Shown here piece by piece: positions 46,901 through 62,000 of a stretch of DNA of 64,000 nt. The position numbers were made by a program, and so were the translations under genes. The notes beneath the pieces were generated by a model. The model had not been told where the DNA came from, made no database searches, and was given only the letters and a program-made list of their open reading frames with translations. Every line of letters begins with the position of its first letter. Position 1 is the stretch's first letter. This DNA comes from Triglochin maritima (lineage: Eukaryota; Streptophyta; Magnoliopsida; Alismatales; Juncaginaceae): NCBI GenBank assembly GCA_963682175.1, contig OY821772.1, positions 49,684,925 through 49,748,924 of the forward strand, read 5' to 3'.

Positions 46901-49900
46901 TATAGCACAATTGTTTGTAGAAACCCTTAGTTTTGTAAAAATGGCACTATTTCTTTGTTTTTTGTGGGGGTCTGCTGACAAGAATGGATATTATACGACG
47001 AAAATGTTAAACCGATGCGTTCGAAGAGAGATTTTTTGATATTTCCACTTTTTGCAAAAAACACAAAGGCTATAGCACACGATTTTCGGTAAAAACCCTC
47101 AGTTTTGTAAAAATGACACTATTTCTTTTTTTTTTGAGGGGTCTGATGACACGACTGGATATTAAACTACGAAAATGTTAAACCGATGCGTCCGAACAGA
47201 GATTTTTGATATTTCCCTTTTTAGAAAAAAAACCAAAGGCTATAGCACATGAATTTCGGTAAAAACCCTCAGTTTTGTAAAAATGACACTATTTCTTTGT
47301 TAATGAGGGGTCTGATGACACGACTGCATATTATGCGACGAAAATGTTAAACCAATGCGTCCAAAGAGAGATTTTTTTATATTTCCCTTTTTTGCAAAAA
47401 AACAAAGGCTATAGCGCACGGATTTCGATAAAAACCCTCGGCTTTGTAAAAATATCAACATTTCTTTATTTATTGAGGGCTCTAATGACACGACTGCATA
47501 TTATGCGACGAAAATGTTAAACCGATGCGTCCGATGAGAGATTTTTTGGTATTTCCCTTTTTTGCAAAAACACAAAGGCTATGTAGCACATGAATTTCGG
47601 TAAAAACCTCAATTTTGTAAAATTGACCTATTTCTTTTTTTTGAGGGGTCTGATGACACGACTGGATATTAAACGACGAAAATGTTAAACTGATGCGTCC
47701 GAAGAGAGAGTTTTTGATATTTCCCTTTTTTGCACAAACACAAAGGCTATAGCACACGAATTTTGGTAAAAACCCTCAGTTTTGTAAAAATGGCACTATT
47801 TCTTAGTTTTTTGTGGGGTCTGCTGACACGAATGGATATTATACGACGAAAATGTTAAACTGATGTGTCCGAAGAGAGATTTTTTGATATTTCCCTTTTT
47901 TGCAAAAAACACAAAGGCTATAGCACACGATTTTCGGTAAAAACCCTCAGTTTTGTAAAAATGAAACTATTTCTTTTTTTTGAGGGGTCTGATGACACGA
48001 CTGGATATTGAACGACGAAAATGTTAAACCGATGCGTCCAAAGAGAGATTTTTTAATATTTCATTTTTTAGAAAAAAAAACCAAAGGCTATAGCACACGA
48101 GATTTTTTTAATATATTTCCCTTTTTGGCAAGAAAACCCAAAAGCTAAAGCACACGAATTTCGGTAAAAACCCTCAGTTTTGTAAAAATGGCACTATTTC
48201 TTTATTTATTGAGCGGCTTGATGACACTAATGCATATTGTGCGACAAAAATGTTAAACTGATGCGTCAGAAGAGAGATTTTTTGATATTTCCTTTTTTTG
48301 CAAAAACACAAAGGCTATAGCACACGAATTTTGGTAAAAACCCTCAGTTTTGTAAAAATGGCACTATTTCTTTATTTATTGAGGGGTCTGATGACACTAC
48401 TGCATATTATGGGACGAAAATGTTAAACCGATGCGTCCGAAGAGAGATTTTTTAATATTTCCTTTTTTGGCAAAAAACACAAAGGCTATAACACACGAAT
48501 TTCGGTAAAAACCCTCAGTTTTGTAAAAATGGCACTATTTCTTTGTTTATTGAGGGGTTTGATGACACGACGGGATACTACACGACAAAAATGTGAAAAC
48601 GATGCGTTCGAAGAGCGATTTTTTGATATTTCCCTTTTTTGCAAAAAACACAGGCTATATACCACACGAATTTCGGTAAAACCCTCAATTTTGTAAAAAT
48701 TGCACTATTTCGTTGTTTTTTGTCGGGTCTGCTGACACGAATGGATATTATACGACGAAAATGTTAAACCGATACGTCCGAAGAGAGATTTTTTGATATT
48801 TCCCTCTTTCTGAAAAAATACAAAGGCTATATAGCACACGAATTTCGGTAAAACCCCTCAATTTTGTAAAAATTGCACTATTTCGTTGTTTTTTGTGGGG
48901 TCTGATGACACGACTGGATATTAAACGACGAAAATGTTAAACCGATGCGTCCGAAGAGAGATTTTTTGATATTTCCCTTTTTAGCAAAAAAAACAAAGGC
49001 TATAGCACACGAATTTCGGTAAAAACCCTCAATTTTGTAAAAATTGCACTATTTCGTTGTTTTTTGTGGGGTCTGCTGACACGAATGGATATTATACGAC
49101 GACAATGTTAAACCGATGCGTCCGAAGAGAGATTTTTTGATATTTCCTTTTTTTGCAAAAACACAAAGTCTATAGCACACGATTTTGGGTAAAACCCCTC
49201 AGTTTTGTAAAAATGGCACTATTTCTTTGTTTTTTGTGGGGTCTGCTGACACGAATGGATATTATACGACGAAAATGTTAAACCAATGCGTCCCAAGAGA
49301 GATTTTTTGATATTTCCCTTTTTAGCAAAAAAACCCAAAGACTATAGCACACGAATTTCGGTAAAACCCCTCAGTTTTGTAAAAATGACACTATTTCTTT
49401 GTTTTTGAGGGGTCTGATGACACGACTGGATATTAAACGACGAAAATGTTAAACCGATGCGTCCGAAGAGAGATTTTTTGATATTTCCCTTCTTGCAAAA
49501 ACACAAAGGCTATAACACACGAATTTCGGTAAAATCCCTCAGTTTTGTAAAAATGACACTATTTCTTTTTTTTAGGGATCTGATGACACGACTGGATATT
49601 AAACGATGAAAATATTAAACCGATGCGTCCGAAGAGAGATTTTTTGATATTTCCCTTTTTTGCAAAAAACAGAAAGCCTATATAGCACACGAATTTCGGT
49701 AATAACCCTCAATTTTGAAAAAATTGCACTATTTCGTTGTTTTTTGTGGGGTCTGCTGACACGAATGGATATTATACGACGAAAATGTTAAACCGATGCG
49801 TCCGAAGAGAGATTTTTTGATATTTCCCTTTTTTGCAAAAACACAAAGTCTATTGCACACGATTTTGGGTAAAAACCCTCAGTGTTGTAAAAATGGCACT

Positions 49901-50000
49901 ATTTCTTTATGTTTTGTGGGGTCTGCTGACACGAATGGATATTATACGAGGAAAATGTTAAACCGATGTGTCCGAAGAGAGATTTTTTGATATTTCACTT
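34925..50000. repeat. Satellite A array, right block, part 1 (mixed subtypes)
   Basis: Satellite A in the right-hand subfamily: TTAAACCGATGCGTCCGAAG and GTTTTGTAAAAATGGC replace TTAAACTGATGCG and TTTTTAAAAATGACAC of the left block. Three alternative middles occur: GACTGCATATTATGCGACG, GGGATACTACACGACG and TGGATATTAAACGACG (or ATACGACG). Local duplications include 39940-40290 repeated at 41307-41660 (offset 1367) and 35330-35870 repeated at 41687-42230 (offset 6357). Fused monomers recur at 35490, 37787, 39712, 41675, 42478, 43392, 44641 and 48100. No gene is seen. Confidence 0.95.
39940..41660 (+). repeat. Two copies of a segment of about 350 bp, 1367 bp (eight monomers) apart
   Basis: Positions 39978-40184 and 41345-41551 are identical by eye, including a rare TTTGTTAAAAACACAAAGGC variant, at a constant offset of 1367. 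Identity extends somewhat on both sides and ends near 41670, where an out-of-register junction leads into a copy of 35330 onward. Confidence 0.8.
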
Positions 50001-50659
50001 TTTAACAAAAAAAACACAAAGGCTATAGCACACTATTTTCGGTAAAAACCCTCAGTTTTGTAAAAATGGCACTATTTCTTTGTATTTTGTGGGGTCTGCT
50101 GACACTAATGCATATTATGCGACGAAAATGTTTAATCGATGCGTCCGAAGAGAGATTTTTTGATATTTCCTTTTTTGGCAAAAAACACAAAGGCTATATA
50201 TAGCACACGAATTTCGGTAAAAACCCCTCAGTTTTAAAAAATGACATTATTTCTTTATTTATTGAGGGGTCTGATGACACGACAGCATATTATGCGACGA
50301 AAATGTTAAACCAATGCGTCCGAAGAGAGATTGTTTAATATATTTCCCTTTATGTCCAAAAACCCAAAAGCTATAGCACACGAATTTCGGTAAAAACCCA
50401 CAGTTTTGTAAAAATGACACTATTTCTTTGTTTATTGAGGGGTCTGATGACACGACGGGATACTACACGACAAAATGTTAAACCGATGCGTCCGAAGAGA
50501 GATTTTTTGATATTTCCCTTTTTAGCAAAAAAAAGCAAAGGCTATATAGCACACGAATTTTGGTAAAAACCCTCAGTTTTGTAAAAATGGCACTATTTCT
50601 TTATTTATTGAGGGTTCTGATGACACTACTGCATATTATGGGACGAAAATGTTAAACCG

Positions 50660-52000
50660 ATGCGTCCGAAGAGAGATTTTTTTATATTTCCTTTTTTGGC
50701 AAAAAACACAAAGGCTATCAGCACACGAATTTTGGTAAAAAAACCCTCAGTTTTAAAAAATGACATTATTTCTTCATTTATTGAGGGGTCTGATGACACG
50801 ACTGCATATTATGCGACGAAAATGTTAAACCAATGCATCCGAAGAGAGATTGTTTAAGATATTTCCCTTTATGTCCAAAAACCCAAAAGCTATAGCACAC
50901 GAATTTCGGTAAAAACCCACAATTTTGTAAAAATGACACTATTTCTTTGTTTATTGAGTGGTCTGATGACACGACGGGTTACTACAGTACAAAAATGTTA
51001 AACCGATGCGTCCGAAGAGAGATTTTTTGATATTTCCTTTTTTTGGCAAAAAACACAAAGGCTATAGCACACGAATTTCGGTAAAAAAACCCTCAGTTTT
51101 AAAAAATGACATTATTTCTTCATTTATTGAGGGGTCTGATGACACGACTGCATATTATGCGACGAAAATGTTAAACCGATGCGTCCGAGGAGAGATATTT
51201 TGATATTTCCTTTTTTGGCAAAAAACACAAAGGCTATAGCACACGAATTTCGGTAAAAAAACCCTCAGTTTTAAAAAAATGACACTATTTCTTTGTTTAT
51301 TGAGGGTTCTGATGACACTACTGCATATTATGGGACGAAAATGTTAAACCGATGCGTCCGAAGAGAGATTTTTTTATATTTCCTTTTTTGGCAAAAAACA
51401 CAAAGGCTATCAGCACACGAATTTTGGTAAAAAAACCCTCAGTTTTAAAAAATGACATTATTTCTTCATTTATTGAGGGGTCTGATGACACGACTGCATA
51501 TTATGCGACGAAAATGTTAAACCAATGCGTCCGAAGAGAGATTGTTTAAGATATTTCCCTTTATGTCCAAAAACCCAAAAGCTATAGCACACGAATTTCG
51601 GTAAAAACCCACAATTTTGTAAAAATGACACTATTTCTTTGTTTATTGAGTGGTCTGATGACACGACGGGTTACTACAGTACAAAAATGTTAAACCGATG
51701 CGTCCGAAGAGAGATTTTTTGATATTTCCTTTTTTTGGCAAAAAACACAAAGGCTATAGCACACGAATTTCGGTAAAAAAACCCTCAGTTTTAAAAAATG
51801 ACATTATTTCTTCATTTATTGAGGGGTCTGATGACACGACTGCATATTATGCGACGAAAATGTTAAACCGATGCGTCCGAGGAGAGATATTTTGATATTT
51901 CCTTTTTTGGCAAAAAACACAAAGGCTATAGCACACGAATTTCGGTAAAAAAACCCTCAGTTTTAAAAAAATGACACTATTTCTTCATTTATTGAGGGGT
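50660..52000 (+). repeat. Four-monomer (692-bp) higher-order repeat, two tandem copies
   Basis: Monomer types at 50660, 50778-50972 and 51006-51203 recur at 51352, 51470-51664 and 51698-51895, each 692 bp later, with one or two substitutions. The later 5.5-kb copy contains this block only once, so it is a private expansion of the first unit. Confidence 0.85.
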
Positions 52001-53079
52001 CTGATGACACGACTGCATATTATGCGACGATAATATTAAACCAATGCGTCCGAAGAGAGATTGTTTAATATATTTCCCTTTATGTCCCAAAACCCAAAAG
52101 CTATAGCACACGAATTTCGGTAAAAACCCACAGTTTTGTAAAAATGACACTATTTCTTTGCTTATTGAGGGGTCTGATGACACGACGGGATACTACACGA
52201 CAAAAATGTTAAACCGATGCGTCCGAAGAGAATTTTTTTGATATTTCCCTTTTTAGCAAAAAAAACCAAAGGCTATAGCACCCGAATTTCGGTAAAAACC
52301 CTCAGTTTTGTAAAAATGGCACTATTTCTTTATTTATTGAGGGGTCTGATGACACTATTGAATATTATGGGACGAAAATGTTAAACCGATGTGTCCGAAG
52401 AGAGATTTTTTGATATTTCCTTTTTTGGAAAAAAACACAAAGGCTATAGCACACGAATTTCGGTAAAACCCTCAGTTTTGTAAAAATTGCACTATTTCTT
52501 TGTTTATTTAGGGGTCTGATGACACGAATGGATATTGAACGACGAAAATGTTAAACCGATGTGTCCGAAGAGAGATTTTTTGATATTTCCCTTTTTAGCA
52601 ATAAAACCAAAGGCTATAGCACACGAATTTCGGTAAAACCCCTCTGTTTTTTAAAAATGGCACTATTTCTTTGTTTTTAAGGGGTCTGATGACACGACGG
52701 GACACTACACGACGAAAATGTTAAACGAAGCGTCCGAAGAGAGATTTTTAGATATTTCCCTTTTTAGCAAAAAAAAACAAAGGCTATAGCACACGAATTT
52801 CGGTAAAACCCCTCAGTTTTGTAAAAATGGCACTATTTCTTTATTTAATGAGAGGTCTGATGACACTACTGCATATTATGCGACGAAAATGTTAAACCGA
52901 TGCGTCTGAAAAGAGATTTTTTGATATTTCGTTTTTTGGCAAAAAAGACAAAGGCTATAGCACACGAATTTCGGTAAAAACCCTCAGTTTTGTAAAAATG
53001 GCACTATTTCTTTGTTTATTGAGGGGTCTGATGACACGACTGGATATTGAACGACGAAAATGTTAAACCGATGCGTCCG

Positions 53080-56000
53080 AAGAGAGATTTTTTGATATTT
53101 CCCTTTTTAGCAAAAAAAACCAAAGGCTATAGCACACGAATTTCGGTAAAACCCCTCAGTTTTGTAAAAATGGCACTATTTCTTTGTTTTTTAAGGGTCT
53201 GATGACACGACTGGATATTGAACGACGAAAATGTTAAACCGATGCATCCGAAGAGAGATTTTTTGATATTTCCCTTTTTCGCAAAAAAACCCAAAGGCTA
53301 TAGCACACGAATTTCGGTAAAACCCCTCAGTTTTGTAAAAATGGCACCATTTCTTTGTTTTTTAGGGGTCTGATGACACGACGGGACACTACACGACCAA
53401 AATGTTAAACGAAGTGTCCGAAGAGAGATTTTTAGATATTTCTCTTTTTAGCAAAAAAAACCCAAAGGCTATAGCACACGAATTTCGGAAAAACCCACAG
53501 TTTTGTAAAAATGGCACTATTTCTTTATTTATTGAGGGGTCTGATGACACTACTGCATATCATGGGACGAAAATGTTAATCCGATGCGTCCGAAGAGAGA
53601 TTTTTTGATATTTCCTTTTTTGGCATAAAACACAAAGGCTATAACACACGAATTTCGGTGAAAACCCTTTGTTTTGTAAAAATGGCACTATTTCTTTGTT
53701 TATTGAGAGGTCTGATGACACGACTGGATATTGAACGACGAAAATGTTAAACCGATGCGTCCGAAGAGAGATTTTTTGATATTTCCCTTTTTATCTAAAA
53801 AAACCAAAGGCTATAGCACACGAATTTCGGTAAAAACCCTCAGTTTTGTAAAAATGGCACCATTTCTTTATTTATTGAGGGCTCTGATGACACGACGGGA
53901 CACTACACGACGAAAATGTTAAACGAGGCGTCCGAAGAGAGATTTTTAGATATTTCCTTTTTTAGCAAAAAAAACAAAGGCTATAGCACACGAATTTCGG
54001 TAAAACCCCTCAGTTTTGTAAAAATGGCACTATTTCTTTATTTTTTGAGGGGTCTGAAGACACTACTGCATATTATGCGACGAAAATGTTAAACCGATGC
54101 GTCCGAAGTGAGATTTTTTGATATTTCTTTTTTTGGCAAAAAACACAAAGGCTATAGCACACGAATTTCGGTAAAAACCCTCAGTTTTAAAAAATGACAC
54201 TATTTCTTCATTTATTGAGGGGTCTGATGACACTACTGCATATTATGGGACGAAAATGTTAAACCGATGCATCCGAAGAGAGATTTTTTGATATTTCCTT
54301 TTTGGCAAAAAAACACAAAGGCTATAGCACACGAATTTCGGTAAAAACCCTCAGTTTTTAAAAATTACGCTATTTCTTTATTTATTGAGAGGTTTGATGA
54401 CACGACTGCATATTATGCGACGAAAATGTTAAACCGATGCTTCTGAAGAGATATTTTTTGATATTTCCTTTTTTGGCAAAAAACACAAAGGCTATAGCAC
54501 ACGAATTTCTGTAAAACCCCTCAGTTTTGTAAAAATGGCACTATTTCTTTATTTATTGAGGGGTCTGAAGACACTATTGCATATTATGCGACGAAAATGT
54601 TAAACCGATGCGTCCGAAATGAGATTTTTTGATATTTCTTTTTTTGGCAAAAAACACAAAGGCTATAGCACACGAATTTCGGTAAAAACCCCTCAGTTTT
54701 AAAAAATGACACTATTTCTTCATTTATTGAGGGGTCTGATGACACTACTGCATATTATGGGACGAAAATGTTAAACCGATGCATCCGAACAGAGATTTTT
54801 TGATATTTCCTTTTTTGGCAAAAAACACAAAGGCTATAGCACACGAATTTTCGCAAAAACCCTTAATTTTTAAAAATTACGCTATTTCTTTTTTTATTGA
54901 GAGGTTTGATGACACGACTGCATATTATGCAACGAAAATGTTAAACTGATGCATCCGAAGAGAGATTTTTTGATATTTCCGTTTTGGCAAAAAACACAAA
55001 GGCTATTTCTTCATTTAAACCCTCAGTAATTTCGGTAAAAAGCACACGAATTTCGGTAAAAAACCCTCAGTTTTAAAAAATCACACTATTTCTTCATTTA
55101 TTGAGGGGTCTGATGACACGACTGTATATTATGCGACGAAAATGTTAAACCAATGCATCCGAAGAGAGATTGTTTAATATATTTCCCTTTATGTCCAAAA
55201 ACCCAAAAGCTATAGCACACGAATTTCGGTAAAAACCCACAGTTTTTTAAAAATGGCACTATTTCTTTGTTTAGTGAGGGGTCTGATGACACGACAGGAT
55301 ACTACATGACGAAAATGTTAAACCGATGCGTCCGAAGAGAGATTTTTTGATATTTCCTTTTTTGGCAAAAAACACAAAGGCTATAGCACACGAATTTCGG
55401 TAAAACCCCACAGTTTTGTAAAAATGACACTATTTCTTTATTTATTGAGGGATCTGATGACACGACTGCATATTATGCGACGAAAATGTTAAATCGATGC
55501 GTCCGAAGAGAGATTTTTTGATATTTCCTTTTTTGCCAAAAAAACACAAAGGCTATAGCACACGAATTTCGGTAAAAACCCCTCAGTTTTAAAAAATGAC
55601 ATTATTTCTTTATTTATTGAGGGGTCTGATGACACGACTGCATATTATGCGACGAAAATGTTAAACCAATGCGTCCGAAGAGAGATTGTTTAATATATTT
55701 CCTTTTATGTACAAAAACCCAAAAGCTAGAGCACATGAATTTCGATAAAAACCCACAGTTTTGTAAAAATGACACTATTTCTTTGTTTATTGAGTGGTCT
55801 GATGACACGACGGGTTACTACACTACAAAAATGTTAAACCGATGCGTCCGAAGAGAGAATTTTTTATATTTCTCTTTTTAGCAAAAAAAAACAAAGGCTA
55901 TAGCACACGAATTTCGGTAAAAACCCTCAGTTTTGTAAAAATGGCACTATTTCTTTATTTATTGAGGGGTCTGATGACACTACTGCATATTATGGGACGA

Positions 56001-59000
56001 AAATGTTAAACCGATTCGTCCGAATAGAGATTTTTTGATATTTCCTTTTTTGACAAAAAACGCAAAGGCTATCAGCACACGAATTTCGGTAAAAAACCCC
56101 TCAGTTTTAAAAAATGACATTATTTCTTCATTTATTGAGGGGTCTGATGACACGACTGCATATTATGCGACGAAAATGTTAAACCAATGCGTCCGAAGAG
56201 AGATTGTTTAATATATTTCCTTTTATGTCCAAAAACCCAAAAGCTATAGCACACGAATTTCGGTAAAAACCCACAATTTTGTAAAAATGACACTATTTCT
56301 TTGTTTATTCAGTGGTCTGATGACACGACGGGTTACTACACTACAAAAATGTTAAACCGATGCGTCCGAAGAGAGATTTTTTGATATTTCCTTTTTTGGC
56401 AAAAAACTCAAAGGCTATAGCACACGAATTTCGGTAAAAAAACCCTCAGTTTTAAAAAATGACATTATTTCTTCATTTATTGAGGGGTCTGATGACACGA
56501 CTGCATATTATGCGACGAAAATGTTAAACCAATGCGTCCGAAGAGAGATTGTTTAATATATTTCCCTTTATGTCCAAAAACCCAAAAGCTATAGCACACG
56601 AATTTCGGTAAAAACCCACAATTTTGTAAAAATGACACTATTTCTTTGTTTATTGAGTGGTCTGATGACACGACGGGTTACTACACTACAAAAATGTTAA
56701 ACCGATGCGTCCGAAGAGAGATTTTTTGATATTTCCTTTTTTGGCAAAAAACACAAAGGCTATAGCACACGAATTTCGGTAAAAAAACCCTCAGTTTTAA
56801 TAAATGACATTATTTCTTCATTTATTGAGGGGTCTGATGACACGACAGCATATTATGCGACGAAAATGTTAAACCAATGCGTCCGAAGAGAGATTGTTTA
56901 ATATATTTCCCTTTATGTCCAAAAACCCAAAAGCTATAGCACACGAATTTCGGTAAAAACCCACAGTTTTGTAAAAATGACACTATTTCTTTGTTTATTG
57001 AGGGGTCTAATGACACGACGGGATACTACACGACAAAATGTTAAATCGATGCGTCCGAAGAGAGATTTTTTGATATTTCCCTTTTTAGCAAAAAAAAGCA
57101 AAGGCTATAGCACACGAATTTTGGTAAAAACCCTCAGTTTTGTAAAAATGGCACTATTTCTTTATTTATTGAGGGGTCTGATGACACTACTGCATATTAT
57201 GGGACGAAAATGTTAAACCGATGCGTCCGAAGAGAGATTTTTTGATATTTCCTTTTTTGGCAAAAAACACAAAGGCTATCAGCACACGAATTTTGGTAAA
57301 AAAACCCTCAGTTTTAAAAAATGACATTATTTCTTCATTTATTTAGGGGTCTGATGACACGACTGCATATTATGCGACGAAAATGTTAAACCAATGCGTC
57401 CGAAGAGAGATTGTTTAATATATTTCCCTTTATGTCCAAAAACCCAAAAGCTATAGCACACGAATTTCGGTAAAAACCCACAATTTTGTAAAAATGACAC
57501 TATTTCTTTGTTTATTGAGTGGTCTGATGACACGACGGGTTACTACACTACAAAAATGTTAAACCGATGCGTCCGAAGAGAGATTTTTTGATATTTCCTT
57601 TTTTTGGCAAAAAACACAAAGGCTATAGCACACGAATTTCGGTAAAAAACCCTAAGTTTTAAAAAATGACATTATTTCTTCATTTATTGAGGGGTCTGAT
57701 GACAGGACTGCATATTATGCGACGAAAATGTTAAACCGATGCGTCCGAGGAGAGATATTTTGATATTTCCTTTTTTGGCAAAAAACACAAAGGCTATAGC
57801 ACACGAATTTCGGTAAAAAAACCCTTAGTTTTAAAAAAATGACACTATTTCTTCATTTATTGAGGGGTCTGATGACACGACTGCATATTATGCGACGAAA
57901 ATATTAAACCAATGCGTCCGAAGAGAGATTGTTTAATATATTTCCCTTTATGTCCCAAAACCCAAAAGCTATAGCACACGAATTTCGGTAAAAACCCACA
58001 GTTTTGTAAAAATGACACTATTTATTTGCTTATTGAGGGGTCTGATGACACGACGGGATACTACACTATAAAAATGTTAAACCGATGCGTCCGAAGAGAA
58101 ATTTTTTGATATTTCCCTTTTTAGCAAAAAAAACCAAAGGCTATAGCACCCGAATTCGGTAAAAACCCTCAGTTTTGTAAAAATGGCACTATTTCTTTAT
58201 TTATTGAGGGGTCTGATGACACTATTGAATATTATGGGACGAAAATGTTAAACCGATGTGTCCGAAGAGAGATTTTTTGATATTTCCTTTTTTGGAAAAA
58301 AACACAAAGGCTATAGCACACGAATTTCGGTAAAACCCTCAGTTTTGTAAAAATTGCACTATTTCTTTGTTTATTTAGGGGTCTGATGACACGAATGGAT
58401 ATTGAACGACGAAAATGTTAAACCGATGTGTCCGAAGAGAGATTTTTTGATATTTCCCTTTTTAGCAATAAAACCAAAGGCTATAGCACACGAATTTCGG
58501 TAAAACCCCTCTGTTTTGTAAAAATGGCACTATTTCTTTGTTTTTAAGGGGTCTGATGACACGACGGGACACTACACGACGAAAATGTTAAACGAAGCGT
58601 CCGTAGAGAGATTTTTTGATATTTCCCTTTTTAGCAAAAAAAACCAAAGGCTATAGCACACGAATTTCGGTAAAACCCCTCAGTTTTGTAAAAATGGCAC
58701 TATTTCTTTGTTTTTTAAGGGTCTGATGACACGACTGGATATTGAACGACGAAAATGTTAAACCGATGCATCCGAAGAGAGATTTTTTGATATTTCCCTT
58801 TTTCGCAAAAAAACCCAAAGGCTATAGCACACGAATTTCGGTAAAACCCCTCAGTTTTGTAAAAATGGCACCATTTCTTTGTTTTTTAGGGGTCTGATGA
58901 CACGACGGGACACTACACGACCAAAATGTTAAACGAAGTGTCCGAAGAGAGATTTTTAGATATTTCTCTTTTTAGCAAAAAAAACCCAAAGGCTATAGCA

Positions 59001-62000
59001 CACGAATTTCGGAAAAACCCACAGTTTTGTAAAAATGGCACTATTTCTTTATTTATTGAGGGGTCTGATGACACTACTGCATATCATGGGACGAAAATGT
59101 TAATCCGATGCGTCCGAAGAGAGATTTTTTGATATTTCCTTTTTTGGCATAAAACACAAAGGCTATAGCACACGAATTTCGGTGAAAACCCTTTGTTTTG
59201 TGAAAATGGCACTATTTCTTTGTTTATTGAGAGGTCTGATGACACGACTGGATATTGAACGACGAAAATGTTAAACCGATGCGTCCGAAGAGAGATTTTT
59301 TGATATTTCCTTTTTTATCTAAAAAAACCAAAGGCTATAGCACACGAATTTCGGTAAAAACCCTCAGTTTTGTAAAAATGGCACCATTTCTTTATTTATT
59401 GAGGGCTCTGATGACACGACGGGACACTACACGACGAAAATGTTAAACGAGGCGTCCGAAGAGAGATTTTTAGATATTTCCTTTTTTAGCAAAAAAAACA
59501 AAGGCTATAGCACACGAATTTCGGTAAAACCCCTCAGTTTTGTAAAAATGGCACTATTTCTTTATTTTTTGAGGGGTCTGAAGACACTACTGCATATTAT
59601 GCGACGAAAATGTTAAACCGATGCGTCCGAAGTGAGATTTTTTGATATTTCTTTTTTTGGCAAAAAACACAAAGGCTATAGCACACGAATTTCGGTAAAA
59701 ACCCTCAGTTTTAAAAAATGACACTATTTCTTCATTTATTGAGGGGTCTGATGACACTACTGCATATTATGGGACGAAAATGTTAAACCGATGCATCCGA
59801 AGAGAGATTTTTTGATATTTCCTTTTTGGCAAAAAAACACAAAGGCTATAGCACACGAATTTCGGTAAAAACCCTCAGTTTTTAAAAATTACGCTATTTC
59901 TTTATTTATTGAGAGGTTTGATGACACGACTGCATATTATGCGACGAAAATGTTAAACCGATGCTTCCAAAGAGATATTTTTTGATATTTCCTTTTTTGG
60001 CAAAAAACACAAAGGCTATAGCACACGAATTTCTGTAAAACCCCTCAGTTTTGTAAAAATGGCACTATTTCTTTATTTATTGAGTGGTCTGAAGACACTA
60101 CTGCATATTATGCGACGAAAATGTTAAACCGATGCGTCCGAAATGAGATTTTTTGATATTTCTTTTTTTGGCAAAAAACACAAAGGCTATAGCACACGAA
60201 TTTCGGTAAAAACCCCTCAGTTTTAAAAAATGACACTATTTCTTCATTTATTGAGGGGTCTGATGACACTACTGCATATTATGGGACGAAAATGTTAAAC
60301 CGATGCATCCGAAGAGAGATTTTTTGATATTTCCTTTTTTGGCAAAAAACACAAAGGCTATAGCACACGAATTTTCGCAAAAACCCTCAATTTTTAAAAA
60401 TTACGCTATTTCTTTTTTTATTGAGAGGTTTGATGACACGACTGCATATTATGCAACGAAAATGTTAAACTGATGCATCCGAAGAGAGATTTTTTGATAT
60501 TTCCGTTTTGGCAAAAAACACAAAGGCTATTTCTTCATTTAAACCCTCAGTAATTTCGGTAAAAAGCACACGAATTTCGGTAAAAAACCCTCAGTTTTAA
60601 AAAATCACACTATTTCTTCATTTATTGAGGGGTCTGATGACACGACTGTATATTATGCGACGAAAATGTTAAACCAATGCATCCGAAGAGAGATTGTTTA
60701 ATATATTTCCCTTTATGTCCAAAAACCCAAAAGCTATAGCACACGAATTTCGGTAAAAACCCACAGTTTTTTAAAAATGGCACTATTTCTTTGTTTAGTG
60801 AGGGGTCTGATGACACGACAGGATACTACATGACGAAAATGTTAAACCGATGCGTCCGACGAGAGATTTTTTGATATTTCCTTTTTTGGCAAAAAACACA
60901 AAGGCTATAGCACACGAATTTCGGTAAAACCCCACAGTTTTGTAAAAATGACACTATTTCTTTATTTATTGAGGGATCTGATGACACGACTGCATATTAT
61001 GCGACGAAAATGTTAAATCGATGCGTCCAAAGAGAGATTTTTTGATATTTCCTTTTTTGGCAAAAAAACACAAAGGCTATAGCACACGAATTTCGGTAAA
61101 AACCCCTCAGTTTTAAAAAATGACATTATTTCTTTATTTATTGAGGGGTCTGATGACACGACTGCATATTATGCGACGAAAATGTTAAACCAATGCGTCC
61201 GAAGAGAGATTGTTTAATATATTTCCTTTTATGTACAAAAACCCAAAAGCTAGAGCACATGAATTTCGATAAAAACCCACAGTTTTGTAAAAATGACACT
61301 ATTTCTTTGTTTATTGAGTGGTCTGATGACACGACGGGTTACTACACTACAAAAATGTTAAACCGATGCGTCCGAAGAGAGAATTTTTTATATTTCTCTT
61401 TTTAGCAAAAAAAAACAAAGGTTATAGCACACGAATTTCGGTAAAAACCCTCAGTTTTGTAAAAATGGCACTATTTCTTTATTTATTGAGGGGTCTGATG
61501 ACACTACTGCATATTATGGGACAAAAATGTTAAACCGATTCGTCCGAAGAGAGATTTTTTGATATTTCCTTTTTTGACAAAAAACGCAAAGGCTATCAGC
61601 ACACGAATTTCGGTAAAAAAACCCTCAGTTTTAAAAAATGACATTATTTCTTCATTTATTGAGGGGTCTGATGACACGACTGCATATTATGCGACGAAAA
61701 TGTTAAACCAATGCGTCCGAAGAGAGATTGTTTAATATATTTCCTTTTATGTCCAAAAACCCAAAAGCTATAGCACACGAATTTCGGTAAAAACCCACAA
61801 TTTTGTAAAAATGACACTATTTCTTTGTTTATTCAGTGGTCTGATGACACGACGGGTTACTACACTACAAAAATGTTAAACCGATGCGTCCGAAAAGAGA
61901 TTTTTTGATATTTCCTTTTTTGGCAAAAAACACAAAGGCTATAGCACGCGAATTTCGGTAAAAAAACCCTCAGTTTTAAAAAATGACATTATTTCTTCAT

